From the NCBI RefSeq assembly GCF_040954645.1, contig NC_092809.1, forward strand, positions 134,777,914-134,841,913: a stretch of 64,000 bases of DNA, given 5' to 3'. The notes below the pieces were generated by a model. The model was given only the letters and a program-made list of their open reading frames with translations. It ran no database searches and was not told where the DNA came from. The stretch is from Diabrotica undecimpunctata. Lineage: Eukaryota > Arthropoda > Insecta > Coleoptera > Chrysomelidae. Made by a program: the position numbers and the translations under genes. The first letter of the stretch is position 1, and each line of letters starts with the position of its first letter. Below, one piece after another: positions 10,347 to 20,947 of this stretch.

Positions 10347-12360
10347 TTATAGAGAGATAATATTGTTATATTTTACCGTACTTAGATAGCTTTCTACCAA
10401 AGGTATAGAGTTTTTAGTTCTCCAGTACCTATGGGTGAGGTCTAAAACTGATAGCTCATTAAGATCTTGAAGGTATTTACAATTTTTTGACATAATTCGG
10501 ACTGTGAATTTGTTGCTAAGGAATTGGCGGCGTAAATGCAATGGAGGTTCCACCGCTTCATTTTCCATTATTTGGACTGGAGTGGATTTTAAATAACCTA
10601 GGAATAATCTCAGGCATTTATTTTTTTGAATTTCAAGTTTGTTTAGATGTGTATTGGCCACTGATCCAAATAAATGACAGTTGTAATCGAAAATCGGCCT
10701 GATCATGTTACGGTAAAATATTTGGGTCTGCTCCCCAATTTGTTTTACAGAAAGCTCTTAAAATGTTGATTGAGTTTTCTGATTTTTTAACAATTTGATG
10801 AAAGTGATCTTTCCATAAAAATTTTCTGTCTAAATAGGTACCAAGATACTTAATACAGTTTTTTATAGGGAAATTAAACTATCCAACATTAAGATTGCCT
10901 TGTGAAACTCTATGTTTTTGTGAAAAGTAACCTCAGTTTTTGTGTCGGAAATTGATAATTATATTTCTTCATAGTACTTATTTACGATTTCTAATGTGAC
11001 TTTCAAATTATCCTCACATGATTCTTAACAATTTTCCTGCTGTATATAAAACAACATCATCAGTATATTGAAGAATTTTTGTATGGTTCAGTATACTAAC
11101 TTCAAGATCTATGTTGTACAGGATGTATAAAATCGGCCTTAAATACTCCCCTGTGGCAATCCAATATTAGTTAGTCGGGGGTATGAAAATTCCTCATTAT
11201 TAATTTTTAAAAAAGTTAGTCTGTTAGAATATAAAGATTTTAAAAAGAGAGCAAATGATCTAGGGATTCCAATATACAACATTTTTTGGTAAAGAATGTC
11301 TAAACTGACATCATCAAAAGCAGCAAAAATGTCAAGGATCACAGCTGCTGTAGACTTATTTGATGTAAAATTAAGCTGAATTGAAGTAACTAGAGATGTA
11401 GTTGCATCTTGAGTGGACCTAGACTTGCGAAAACCATATTGGGAACTTGAAAGTATACCATCGTGTTCTAGCCAATGTTCAAATCTATTTTTAATTATTC
11501 TTTCAAATGTTTTTAAAAGACATGAAGATAAGGAGATAGGTCGGTAAGAACTTGGATCACGTTCTGGTCTGCTAGGTTTTTTAATCGGAATTACCAGGTA
11601 CTCTTTCCAACTATTTGGTACTGGTGTCTTATTTTTCAAATATCGTTGAAAATGTTTACTAGTGAAATTTGATATTCTATAGGTAAGATGTATAACAGCA
11701 AATATGACACATTGTCAATACCTGGAGAAGTATTATTTCTTTGTTCAGGGGCTCGATGCAATTCCCATAAATGAAAATTTTCGTCAAAATTGTGGTTTTG
11801 TCGGGGTACTGTTTGGATATGTTCTTGTACAGTGTCGTCATTTGGAACCCATTCCAGGGAAATTTTTCTATGGAATTCCTGCAACCATGTATCTTTTGGA
11901 TCAATAGGTAATTTGTTGGCTTGTTTGCGGTTTTTAAAACAATTAACTTTTCGCCAGACATCTTTTATTGGTGTTCTTGAGTTAAGGCTTTCGCAAAAAT
12001 CAATCCAATTCTTCTGTTTGAAGATTTTCGTAGCAATAGCATTTAGTCGTTTATACTTCATTAGGTTTTGGAGCGTTGGATTCTGTTTATAATTTATAAA
12101 CGCATGTTTATAAATTATACCGCTCCACCGTGGTTTCGGAATATGACCTTTGTTTTTTTCTTTAATGGAAGAATGTTTTGGGATAGCGACGTTCGCTGCC
12201 TGGTTAATATTTGTCAACAATTCTTCATAGAATAATGGTATTTTCATTGTTTCCAAAGTACTGGTATACATCATCTAATTGGCTCTGCTAAGGTTCCATA
12301 TTCTATGTTTTCTACTGGATGCGGCTTCTGCTGCGGAGAAACTTTGTGATGAAAAAAAAA
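10347..12360 (-). pseudogene. LINE 1 reverse transcriptase domain
   Basis: Starting below the inserted element, the linker reads IWNLSRANWMMYTS. Then come the pre-RT region (PIKDVWRKVNCFKNR), SPGIDNVSYLL, YLVIPIKKPSRPERDPSSYR, PISLSSCLLKTFERII and QYGFRKSRSTQDA. Motif A is AAVILDIFAAFDDVS and motif B is IGLPQGSI, after which a frame change occurs. Motif C is YTDDVVLY (YADD variant). The thumb/connection continues at 10347-10706 (MIRPIFDYNCHLFGSV). The RT core residues are recognisable but the frame is broken at several places, including between 11139 and 10706. Confidence 0.85.
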
Positions 12361-12956
12361 AAAAACGGGTGTGGCAGTCCAGTGGGACTGTCGGTAGAAG
12401 TTACACTTCTATACACGCATTCGCAGTTATAAATTTAATTGGGAGTCAATCTGCACAATCATTACATATGTAATGCTATAGGTAAGACACAGCAGAAAGA
12501 GAAACAGAATTAATAACAACTTACTAACAATTAATAAACAACATTTGACCTGTAAATAGGAGTATAGTAAATTAAGGATTGAATCAATATTTTGATGAAA
12601 ATGTATATTTTTATTTTCATATATGTATGAAAGGAGTTGAATGCAAAAATTTTTTTACACATACTCTGCAGTAAAATTTATTGTTTATTTTGGTATTAAT
12701 ATAAAAATACAATACAATACACTGCAACATAATTCAATATAATAATACAATACAAATTAAAATGCAATATTCATAAGTATTTAAAAATGACAATAATATA
12801 CATAAAAAAATACACTACAATACAGTGCAACATAATTCAATATAATAATAAAATACAAATTAAAATGCAATATTCATAAGTATTTAAAAATGACAATAAT
12901 ATACATTACTTTTCTACTTACGCATATGTTTAATTTATCATGTAATAATATTATTG

Positions 12957-13028
12957 TCCCCCGACTGGGAATCGAACCCCGGTCTCCCGCGTGACAGGCA
13001 AGGATACTGACTACTATACTACCGAGGA
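12957..13028 (-). tRNA. tRNA-Asp(GTC)-like sequence inside the element
   Basis: A 72-nt minus-strand sequence beginning TCCTCGGTAGTATAGTAGTC, with anticodon loop CTGTCAC (anticodon GTC at 12993-12995) and T arm CGGGGTTCGATTCCCAG. The acceptor arms pair with several G-U pairs. It is very close to the usual eukaryotic tRNA-Asp. One T-stem mismatch and loss of a D-loop GG make it likely a pseudogene, although internal A and B boxes are largely preserved. There is no CCA, as expected for a nuclear gene. Confidence 0.75.
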
Positions 13029-13157
13029 CTATTTATTGAGGAGATTTATTGAGATTATTATTTTGAAATACAAAAGACTAATATAATTATGAACATTTAA
13101 TAAATAATACAAAACATATCACATAAATAATAATATTAATAAATATTTTATATATTT

Positions 13158-13163
<6 letters not shown>

Positions 13164-13213
<50 letters not shown>
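13164..13213. repeat. (TA)n microsatellite
   Basis: About 50 bp of alternating AT inside the tRNA-bearing element; a (TA)n tract occurs at the matching place in copy 2 (45578-45616). Confidence 0.9.
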
Positions 13214-13219
<6 letters not shown>

Positions 13220-13756
13220 TTTATCAAATATATATACAAAAGGAACATTTTTATATTCGAGAGAGGAAGAGAGAGAAAATATATCTTCTGTCTCTCTCTC
13301 TTACTCATTATCTTACATATGTAATGATTTCACAGATTCACTCCCATACAAATTTCCAACGTGGAGCGCGCGTATAGAAGTATAACTTCAATAATTGGCA
13401 CATGATTAGATCCATAAGGTTCTTGTAGAGTATTCCAACGAAAATGAGAGGCAATATCTCGGGAACAAATAGTTAAGTCTACAGCAGAAGGTTTATTGGA
13501 AATAGCAAGAGTGGGGAATCCGTCGTTTAAATATTCTAAATTACAGTATTCTATAGCATCTAGAAGATCTTTACCTAATCTATCATCAACTTTGCAGCCC
13601 CATGCCAAATTGTATGCGTTAAAATCGCCTCCAATTAAAAATGATTTTGGTATATTTTCTAAAAAATTGATCCACTGTTGAATTAAAACTTTGTTCCTGG
13701 GTTTGTTACACTTATGTGTAATCGAATACGTATTTTGAAAATTTGTTTCTTCATAT

Positions 13757-14213
13757 CATGAATGTGTTGCTTGTGTGAGTCCATTTCAAAAGGTAAAAGA
13801 AATAATAAATTAGACTTACTCACAATCAATTTAATTTAACTAATCAGTATATCTCCAGAATAAATATAAATAACTTTTAAAGAACTTAATGGTATAGAAC
13901 ATTACTTTCACCAAACAAACAATTACATTTCACGTATCTCTACTTCATTGGATAAAATCTGTCTCCTCAAGAACTTCCCTGTTTACTGTTAAACAATTAC
14001 AATAGTTGACTTGAGATCTCCAATCAACAATACAAGATAGTTTGGAACCATGTTCTTCCAACCATCAATTAATAGAGTACCGGCATCATTTATTTAACTT
14101 TGTATCGTGACCTGAAGATGCTTTGCATATTGTAGAAAGCGAAACCGGTCGTCTGATTAGTTAAATTAAATTGATTGTGAGTAAGTCTAATTTATTATTT
14201 CTTTTACCTTTTA
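13757..14213. mobile_element. 457-bp foldback element with 11-bp TSD (in LINE 1 endonuclease)
   Basis: It is flanked by the direct repeat TTTCTTCATAT at 13746-13756 and 14214-14224. The LINE reading frame is continuous when the element and one repeat are omitted, which confirms the borders. Inside, 13788-13846 and 14153-14212 are near-perfect inverted copies of ~59 bp (AGACTTACTCACAATCAATT within). A hammerhead-like core occurs at 14112-14145. No protein is encoded. The TSD length and ribozyme-like motif suggest mobilisation by a retroelement such as a PLE (inference). Confidence 0.8.
14112..14145 (+). ncRNA. Hammerhead-ribozyme-like core (CTGAAGA ... GAAAC)
   Basis: CTGAAGA is followed by a 5-bp stem GCTTT/AAAGC and then GAAAC, the catalytic core arrangement of a hammerhead. 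The downstream CCGGT could pair with an upstream ACCGG near 14080 as stem III. A clean cleavage triplet and stem I were not found, so self-cleavage is not claimed. Confidence 0.35.
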
Positions 14214-14639
14214 TTTCTTCATATAATATGTTGGATTTCAAAAGGATTGCACAACCGCCATATCCATCAGGGCGGTCAGCTCGAACACAATTAAATTCTT
14301 TAAAATTACAATATTTCCCCGGTTTGAACCAGGTTTCAGATACAGCTATAGTGATGTCGTTTTGATAAAGTAAATATTCTAAATTCTCTTTACTAGCAAC
14401 TGCTGAACGACAGTTCTACTGTAAATATGTAATATTTTATTTAAGTCTGCGAATTTGATGCTAGATTTTGGTTAAAATGGTTATTAATTATCTGAATTAC
14501 ATCAGCTTTTGAAATATTAAAATTATTATTTTGTTGAATTAAATTAACAATTGTAAGAACCGAATCTAAAATGACATTTATTACAGAAGAATTTAACTCT
14601 TCTGACCGTGAATCTGCAATGTTTAAGTTTTTTTGGTAA

Positions 14640-15900
14640 ATTTGACTTTTAACTATTCCCTAGGATGTTTTGGAATGGAAACTGTAGGCACTATTTCTTT
14701 TCTAGCTATATCAGATGGGTATGAATTATTTGGTTTCTGCCTTTTATTCGGCCTCCTGGTGTTTGTGTGAGAATTAAATATTAATTTTGCAAAATTATTT
14801 CCTTGGGAGGAAGTAGGTCGTGAATTTTGTGGAAAATTTGTATCATTGATGGCTGTATTGGTCCTGAGAATACTAGCATATGAATTCTTAGGCACTTGTT
14901 TATTTTAATCGTAAAAATTAATGTTTTTTAAACCCATCGTCTCTTTTATTAACTTTTGTCGTGTAAATTCTGGGCATGCGCTTAAATTTGTGGTCAAATG
15001 ATTCCTCTTACAACTAAAACATACTTATGTGAACTCAACTTTTGTACAATTCTTGGAATTATGAGTTTCTTGACATCTGTTACATCTTGGCTGACTCCTA
15101 CATTGATTTCCTAAGTGGCCGTATCTAAGAAAATTAAAACATAACAAAACTTTTTGTTTATATATTTCAACTTCTTTAATAACCTTATTGGTGACTATAT
15201 ATTTAGGTAAAGTTTGTGATTTAAAGGTCACAATACAAGGCTTAGTAGGGACATATTCGACAATTTTTTCCTCATTAACAATTTTTTCTACTTTACGCGT
15301 AATTCTTTTAACGTTTGCAATTTCAAATATGCAATGACTTTCATACTGTTTAATTCTATTTTTAATATACTCTTCCGATAAATCTGTGTCTATATCCCTA
15401 ATAACTCCTTGTCTGTGTAAAATAAATTTTGGAATATACAGACCTAAATTATTTAAACGAAATATTTCTAGAGTTTTGTTTTTAATGAGTTTATTAGCAG
15501 TTTTATAATCTTTGCATTTGACTCTAATTCTATTTCGGCCTATGGCGTCTATACTTGAAATCATATTGTCTGCTTCAGGAAAGTTAGACAAAATAATTTC
15601 ACCAATCTTTAAAGGATTTAGTTTACCCTTAAACTCAGTAGAGCTATTCTCGATATATACATGATATGGGCCTCGATCATTACTATTGAATAAAAATGCT
15701 TGCCTTACCTGTTTTGTTACTTTTTGTTGTGTCTCATTCAGATTGGTTGTATTTGGATTATTCATCAAATTGATTGGAATTGGAGTACTTACATAAAGAT
15801 CCATTTCGGCATCACTTTGATTATCGAATATATTTCCAGATATAGCTGGTTTCGTGGGGTTTTTGGGGTCAGGGGGTTTCCCCCCGCTATTGACACTCAT
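14640..15900 (-). pseudogene. LINE 1 ORF1 (gag-like nucleic-acid-binding protein)
   Basis: The first 291 codons (15025-15900) are open. They begin MSVNSGGKPPDPKNP and contain the family landmark DRGPYHVYIEN near residue 78. Zinc knuckles follow: CFNFLRYGHLGNQC and CNRCQETHNSKNC. After a stop the same protein continues with a third Cys/His cluster (CFSCKRNHLTTNLSAC) and a Ser/Thr/Asn-rich tail (open at 14653-14895). ORF1 proteins of this kind bind LINE RNA. A stop and frame breaks separate the parts. The 5' UTR should lie just above 15900. Confidence 0.8.
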
Positions 15901-16675
15901 ATGGTAGGTGGTTCAATAAACGATATTGCTGTTAGAATGCCACAAATTTCACGAGTCTCGAATGTTGCTGTACCGAAGGCACGTCTAATTTCTATGAATA
16001 CTACTATGGAACTTTAATACTGTTTAAATCTCTAAAAATTTATAAGGAACTTTAAAAAGCGTGTTTCAACTTTGACAGTTTTTTAACGTTTTTTATAGAT
16101 TTCTTGTTTTGATGGATTATATTGGCCAAATATAATTTTAATCCTATTGTAAAACAATATAAATTCTGGTAAATAATAAAGCCGTTCCTGTATTTTGCGC
16201 CAACAGTTCGTTCCTCCCAAAATGGCGGTTCTGCACCTTTCTACTTCAAAGGCGGCATCGGACAGTATCCCTGCTGATTTGTGTCTATGCTGTGATGCAG
16301 GATCCATATTGGTAGTATAAAATAAAAAAGTAATTTCTAAAATTTTTATTAAATTTAATATTGACGTACTACTTAACACAAAAAATAAACACATTTATTG
16401 CATAAAAATATAAGTACTGTTTCAAAAATATTACAATGCCGGTGTTTTTGTTTAACTTATTTAATATGTGGAACATAAGTCTTGAGACATATTTCTCACT
16501 AATTTTGATCTCTAATCTAATTAGCATAACTTAGTTAAATAATTCGTAAATTATCTTTAACAAATATGTTAATTTTGGCGATAATTAATTTCGAAATATC
16601 GAAAATTGAGATATGCAAAAATATCTAGTTTGTTAAAGAATCAGATTCATATAATTAAATTTGTTTATAGTATAA
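15901..16675. other. LINE 1 upstream region and AT-rich spacer
   Basis: This holds the probable LINE 1 5' UTR just above 15900. A minus-strand 103-codon open frame (16083-16394) contains DAAFEVERCRTAIL but is not recognised and has no supporting context. Confidence 0.35.
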
Positions 16676-16865
16676 TCCGACAAGTTAGAGCTGGCGAGAT
16701 GCGCGTAGAACAAATTGACAAGTGGAAGGATTGCTCATTTCTATTGGTGTCGGTTAGGAGTTCACATCGTAGGGATTAGTGCTAGATTTCTCACACTGTT
16801 GTCAAGCATTTACATTTTTATTTGGAGTGACCCTATAGTATAAACTATTATTTATATTTATTAAA

Positions 16866-17026
16866 ATGGCAAGAGTATTAAAGGGCAAACCTTTGGGATC
16901 TCAAGCACGAGCAATAATGTTCAATGTTTTTAAGTTTACAACCGAAGAAGCTAATGCAGAGAAAGTTTTAGTTGATTTAAAAAAGATATAAGAATGTGTA
17001 GCTCACTTAACTGGTAATTAATATAA
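16866..17026 (+). pseudogene. IS630/Tc1-like transposase N-terminal exon
   Basis: The ATG at 16866 opens MARVLKGKPLGSQARAIMFN, followed by VFKFTTEEANAE, VLVDLKKI, a stop, and ECVAHLTG. This resembles the N-terminal segment of insect IS630-like transposases (MxRGK.LS...). LTG is followed by GTAATT, a possible splice donor. No downstream partner exon of the same family is visible nearby. An in-frame TAA breaks it. Confidence 0.5.
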
Positions 17027-17263
17027 TACTCATTTTCAAAATAAATTCAAATTTAAATAATTTAATTTAGTTAAGTTACAATCAATAACTAAATAAAAAA
17101 TTACAGTGCATTAGATTACCGGTAAATAATAAGTAAACAATAGATCAGTTAATTAGTAACTTACAGTTCACTATTATTGATAATATAATTGTTATTTTAA
17201 GTGAAATTAAGTAATATATCTTTATATGTATTATAGTGCCTGTAAACTGTTATATTATTATCT

Positions 17264-17770
17264 CACCACATGACCAAGGAATATGACTACTACGAACAAT
17301 CCAACGTTCAGGAAAGTTGTATTTAAGTATGTTCTCACTGCCCTCTCTCTATAATGTGGTGGTTTATCATCTTGCATAAACCACATATTTCGTCTTAAGT
17401 TTGATGACAATTCTTCCAATAAATCAAATAAAATCATTTTATAAAAAATGTAAATAACTCTCACCATTCAAATTACAAGGTAATTCGCATGTCCATATTA
17501 CCAATTGTTCCAAACCATACGTTTACTTAAAATTCATGTTTAAAATGCATATCGTATGGTTTGGTACAATTTGTAATTATTTTTTATGGATATGCGAATT
17601 ACCTTGTAATTTGAATGGTGAGATTTATTTACATTTTTTTATAAAATAATTTTATTGATTGGTACACCACCACATTATAGAGAAAAGTGCAGTGAAAACA
17701 TAATTAAATACAACTTTCCTGAACGTTGGATTGTTCGTGGTAGTCATATTCCTTGGTCATGTGGTGAAAT
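17264..17770. repeat. Palindromic block of mariner transposase fragments
   Basis: Left arm 17264-17535 and right arm 17540-17770 are inverted copies, with the centre near 17535. Shared blocks are CACATGACCAAGGAATATGA, CAACGTTCAGGAAAGTTGTA and TCACCATTCAAATTACAAGG. The right arm lacks ~60 bp. Each arm encodes part of a mariner-type transposase; the left minus-strand arm reads WFMQDDKPPHYRERAVR and the right plus-strand arm reads FPERWIVRGSHIPWSCG, matching the family pattern MQDGAPPHY...FPNRWIGR. Only C-terminal fragments are present. Confidence 0.75.
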
Positions 17771-17867
17771 ATTAATATAATCATTTAATTCATAAAATTC
17801 CCAAACGAATATTTTATTCTTATATTATTATACTTATAATACTTATTATAAATACTGCAGCAGTTTC

Positions 17868-17970
17868 TTTAGAACCAATGATGCTGTTTAATATGAGACG
17901 ATCTTTTATGGAATGTATTGACAAATGAATTAAAGAAAATGGTGGGCATATCGAAACCTTACTTTGAAAA
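17868..17970 (+). pseudogene. Mariner-type transposase extreme C-terminus
   Basis: Reads AVSLEPMMLFNMRRSFMECI, a stop, then IKENGGHIETLL, resembling the closing segment of these transposases (RR.F..R...CI..NGGHFEHLL). It continues the right arm of the palindrome in the same orientation after a gap that should hold the third catalytic residue. Confidence 0.5.
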
Positions 17971-19160
17971 AAAGTTTAATGTTATTTAGTTTAAATATTT
18001 CTTAATTTGGTTTATTAATAAAATACTTTGATTATGACTTTAATTTAATACAAAACGTAAAATTTTTGATGTAAAATTCAATTATCCTGTTATTTTGTCA
18101 AATCCTACTATTCTATCCTGCTAATATATTTATTTTATTTAATATTTCGTATTAAGTTTTGAAGTTATTAACAAGTACACCTTTTTTTTTTTGGTAAAAT
18201 AATGTATCTTTTTTATTTTTTTATCACAAACACCGGTAACTTAAAAAACAAAAAAGTTAAGTGCAAATGTATGCCACATATGTGGTGCCCTCTATCAGCT
18301 ACATTAAAGTATGCATGAGATTATAACTTTTTATGATCAATAGTACCCAGTTATGAATTTTTATACATAAATGTTCACAAACATGAAAGTTATTGTGAAA
18401 ATTAAAATTTTTAATTTCCACTTTAACACCCTGCATCTTTCTTAATATCAACATTTTATTAAAGCAATTTGACTCAAATCACAATATTTTAAAGTGTAGA
18501 ATCTATGGTTTCTTTTTGTACAATTACTTAAGGACCACCCTGTATATATATAATATTTTAACATGTAAATTATTGATTTTTTAGTTTTAAATAAAAGTAA
18601 AATCATCAATTCAAAATTTTAATAATCGAGTTATAGTTATCATTTATGGATAGTTTAGATTGAAGTGAAAAGTTTTTATAGTTTTTAATCTTCCTAATAG
18701 TAAGGCGTAATAAATTGTAAGCTTTTGAGGCTAGATGATATGCAAATATTACATGTACATTTTTATTAGACTTAAGTATTCTCAACAATTCATTTGTTAT
18801 ACTACGTGTTACAATATTATGCTGTACATGGCTTTTAAAATGTTCCTTTTTATGGATAACTGTAACTAATGTGTGAAAGTACCGAGATCTTATGTTACAA
18901 ATATCTCTTCCATAAAGTAGATTTTTTTATTTCATAACTTAGGAAGTAGTTAGAGATTACAAAAACTTTATACCTGAAATTAACTGAACCTATTGGAAAA
19001 TAACGAAATTTAATTCAAAAATTGGTTAAAACTTCTGCATTAATTGTCTAACATAATAATATGGTAAGTATACAACGTATATTAACTAACGTAATTTTCA
19101 GATCCCAACTAAATTTTTGATACGGCAACTACTCATTTGTGTCACCCGCGATTAAGTACC
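17971..19160. other. AT-rich DNA, no gene seen
   Basis: No supported coding frame. The phrase GGACCACCCTGTATA near 18532, a common terminus-like string of insect TEs, hints at another eroded element whose partner end was not found. Confidence 0.4.
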
Positions 19161-19236
19161 TCTTCTATCTCTCTTCGAATAATTCCTTTTCTATTTTCGC
19201 GCAGCTCACCCACCAGCTCTCGCTTGTCGGATTTTA

Positions 19237-19622
19237 AAAGGTGATAAACAGTTCATTCAAAATTTAAAAGTTTTCGGTTAGCTGATTTTTTTGAAATTTC
19301 GCCGTTTAGTCCAGCCGTCAAAGACTTGATCTCTAAAAACGAGTCGAACAATTTTGCTGAGAATGTCAATTTTGGAACCCAAAAAAGATGCCAAAAAGTG
19401 TGCGGCTCCTACCCCGGGCTTCTCCCTAAAACCTCCCTGGTAAGGTCAAATTTGTGCTACTTACTAGCTAATAAACACAAATTTAGTAAAAACTACGAAC
19501 TTAATAACTCTTTCAATGATGATACTCCCAACTTAATTTTAGCATAAAGTTTAATGTCCGATTCATTACCACTAGGTAGAGAAATATGCATATTATTCTC
19601 AATGGTTTACCGAATATCTTCC
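19237..19622. other. Segment with possible short exon, unassigned
   Basis: From the ATG near 19361 one frame reads MSILEPKKDAKKCAAPTPGF, ending near CCCTG|GTAAGG, a possible splice donor. It is more GC-rich than its surroundings. No family recognised; it may be part of an older element. Confidence 0.25.
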
Positions 19623-20191
19623 GATTTACCTTTCAATCTTTTTTTCTCGTGTTTATAGAGGGGGGTCTGGAATCTTCAGAAGACATCTCAGTCCAGGACG
19701 CCGCCTGACTAACTTTAGTGCAGGATTCGTTCTTCGTACTCCCGGCGATAGTTCCCGAGGTACTTTAAAATGCCCTCTCGTCGCCGAGTCTACGTCGAAC
19801 GCCTACCTGCTAAACCAGATCCTCCTCTGTTATCCAGCGATCCGGAAGCGGAATGGCCGCTGTAAGGCCGGCATCACTTCCGAATCACTACCTTTATTCA
19901 TTCATTCTCTATTCATACACATCCACACTCTATTCATCAGCAAGGAGGCTTCCTGTCTCGTTCCAGGTAGCGCGTAGAAGACACTCATCGCTCCTAGTTC
20001 GGCATCATTCCCAAATGGGCATTTCCTCCTTCTCCACAGTCTGACTCACGCATTCTAACTCATACAGTGTGACCCACTTTTCTAGCTTCACCTTTCAGCA
20101 TTATTCATTCTTACCTTTAGCGTTGGTTCAGCAGTCTTTCTTCTTCTTCCTTTTTCTTGATCACTGCACGGATATAATTGTGTATGTTAGT

Positions 20192-20940
20192 CTAAACTAA
20201 TTTATTTTCAATCATTCTCTCAATCATTTCTCTCACTGTAACAAAATTCACACCTGTCTCTCTCTCCATTCTGTTCCTTTCCACTATCCATCTGCTGCAA
20301 TCTAACATCGTATGTGTCACAGTGTTCGAGTATCCACAGTATAGGCATTCATCTGTATCAGCCTTTTCGATCCTATAGAGGTAGGCCCTAAAACACCCGT
20401 GTCCTGTGAGCACCTGCGTCAGGAAATAATCCAGTCGCCTGTGGCCACAGTCCACCCAATCTCTTATGTTCGGGATCAGCAATTTCGTCCACTGTGCCAC
20501 ATCTTCCGTGTTGTTACATTCTTCTTCCCATCTTTCAACTGACCTGTCCCTTTCCTGTCTTCTCTCGGCTACAGTAAGGTTTGGACCTCTTCTCTCATAA
20601 AGCTCTTTTCTTTCCACCGCCAAAACATGCAACGGAACACATCCAGTGATGGTCCATAAGGCTGCCGCAGACACAGTCCTGTAGGCGCATGCCACTCGCA
20701 ACAGACTTGTTCTGTCTACTCGTGTCATGAGACTCCTATAGGCCGTTATCTCTATCGCCTCGCTCCAGACTGGTGCCGCGTAGAGGACGATCGACTGTAC
20801 AACACCGCGTAAAACCCTCCTCCTTTCGGATTTGGTTCCTTCAATGTTCGGCATCACCCTCCCCAACGCAGCCTTCCGGAACACCTCCCGCACGTGCTCC
20901 CCCATTTTCCATTCTGGTGCAATGTCACTCCCAGATATTT
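20192..20940 (-). pseudogene. R1-like LINE ORF2 C-terminal part
   Basis: A 237-codon open frame that continues upstream to the DNA-element junction. Recognisable R1-clade blocks are VVQSIVLYAAPVWSEA, AYRTVSAAALWTITGCVPL, WEEECNNTEDVAQWTKLLIP, YFLTQVLTGHGCFRAYLYRI, and the zinc-finger-like CLYCGYSNTVTHTMLDC. The family protein reverse-transcribes LINE RNA at the nicked target. This part has no internal stop, but the RT part upstream is broken. Confidence 0.88.
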
Positions 20941-20947
20941 TTAGGTA

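Larger units (their letters stand above)
12366..13389. mobile_element. tRNA-bearing inverted-repeat element, copy 1 (in LINE 1)
   Basis: The ends share inverted GAAGTTAYACTTCTATACRCG and, further in, GGGAGTNAATCTG and CATTACATATGTAA, over ~80 bp at moderate identity. The 12366 side has an extra ~27 bp with a hairpin (CAGTCC-AGTG-GGACTG), preceded by a 14-nt A run. The interior holds a tRNA-Asp-like sequence and a (TA)n tract. A second copy in opposite orientation is at 45404-46473. The two copies share long internal AT-rich blocks, so they are one family. No transposase is present. It interrupts LINE 1 just after the endonuclease. Confidence 0.75.
13330..14430 (-). pseudogene. LINE 1 endonuclease domain (split by foldback element)
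   Basis: Minus-strand frames show SCRSAVASKENLEYLL, then AVSETWFKPG with the catalytic Glu, then DRPDGYGGCAILLK. The foldback insertion interrupts at 14214. The domain resumes with TNFQNTYSITHKC, the active-site block IGGDFNAYNLAWG, and DLTICSRDIASH then SNHVPIIE (usual SDHFPI). This endonuclease nicks the target to prime reverse transcription. The Asn for Asp/Ser at the final motif and the insertions make it inactive. The C-terminal end abuts the tRNA-bearing element at 13389. Confidence 0.8.
7390..15900 (-). mobile_element. LINE 1: I/Jockey-superfamily non-LTR retrotransposon with RNase H (nearly full length, split by three insertions)
   Basis: Read on the minus strand the order is gag-like ORF with zinc knuckles (15900 to ~14640), apurinic-type endonuclease (14420 to 13330), reverse transcriptase (12290 to 10350), RNase H (10318 to ~7700) and a Cys-rich end. 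The coding order and the RNase H domain point to the I clade or a close relative. Insertions at 13757-14213, 12366-13389 and 7808-9916 split it. In the first and third cases the LINE reading frame can be followed across the insertion, which shows the LINE came first. Confidence 0.85.
16676..19236 (+). mobile_element. Candidate Tc1/IS630-like element bounded by ATCCGACAAG inverted ends
   Basis: AATCCGACAAGTTAGAGCTGG near 16676 and, inverted, AATCCGACAAGCGAGAGCTGG near 19236 are matching ends (similarity continues weakly to ~40 bp). The left end lies ~190 bp before a transposase-like N-terminal exon. The interior also holds mariner-type C-terminal fragments from what looks like a different family, so the block is composite. 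No clean TA duplication is seen. Moderate to low certainty on the borders. Confidence 0.4.

Noticed and set aside
13087..13308. Open frame with long Ile-Tyr runs (also at 24795-24989, 27047-27295, 45416-45911)
   Set aside because: Each is translation of a (TA)n microsatellite.
19326..19547. Host gene exon
   Set aside because: A possible donor and a GC-richer stretch, but no recognised protein and no partner exon.
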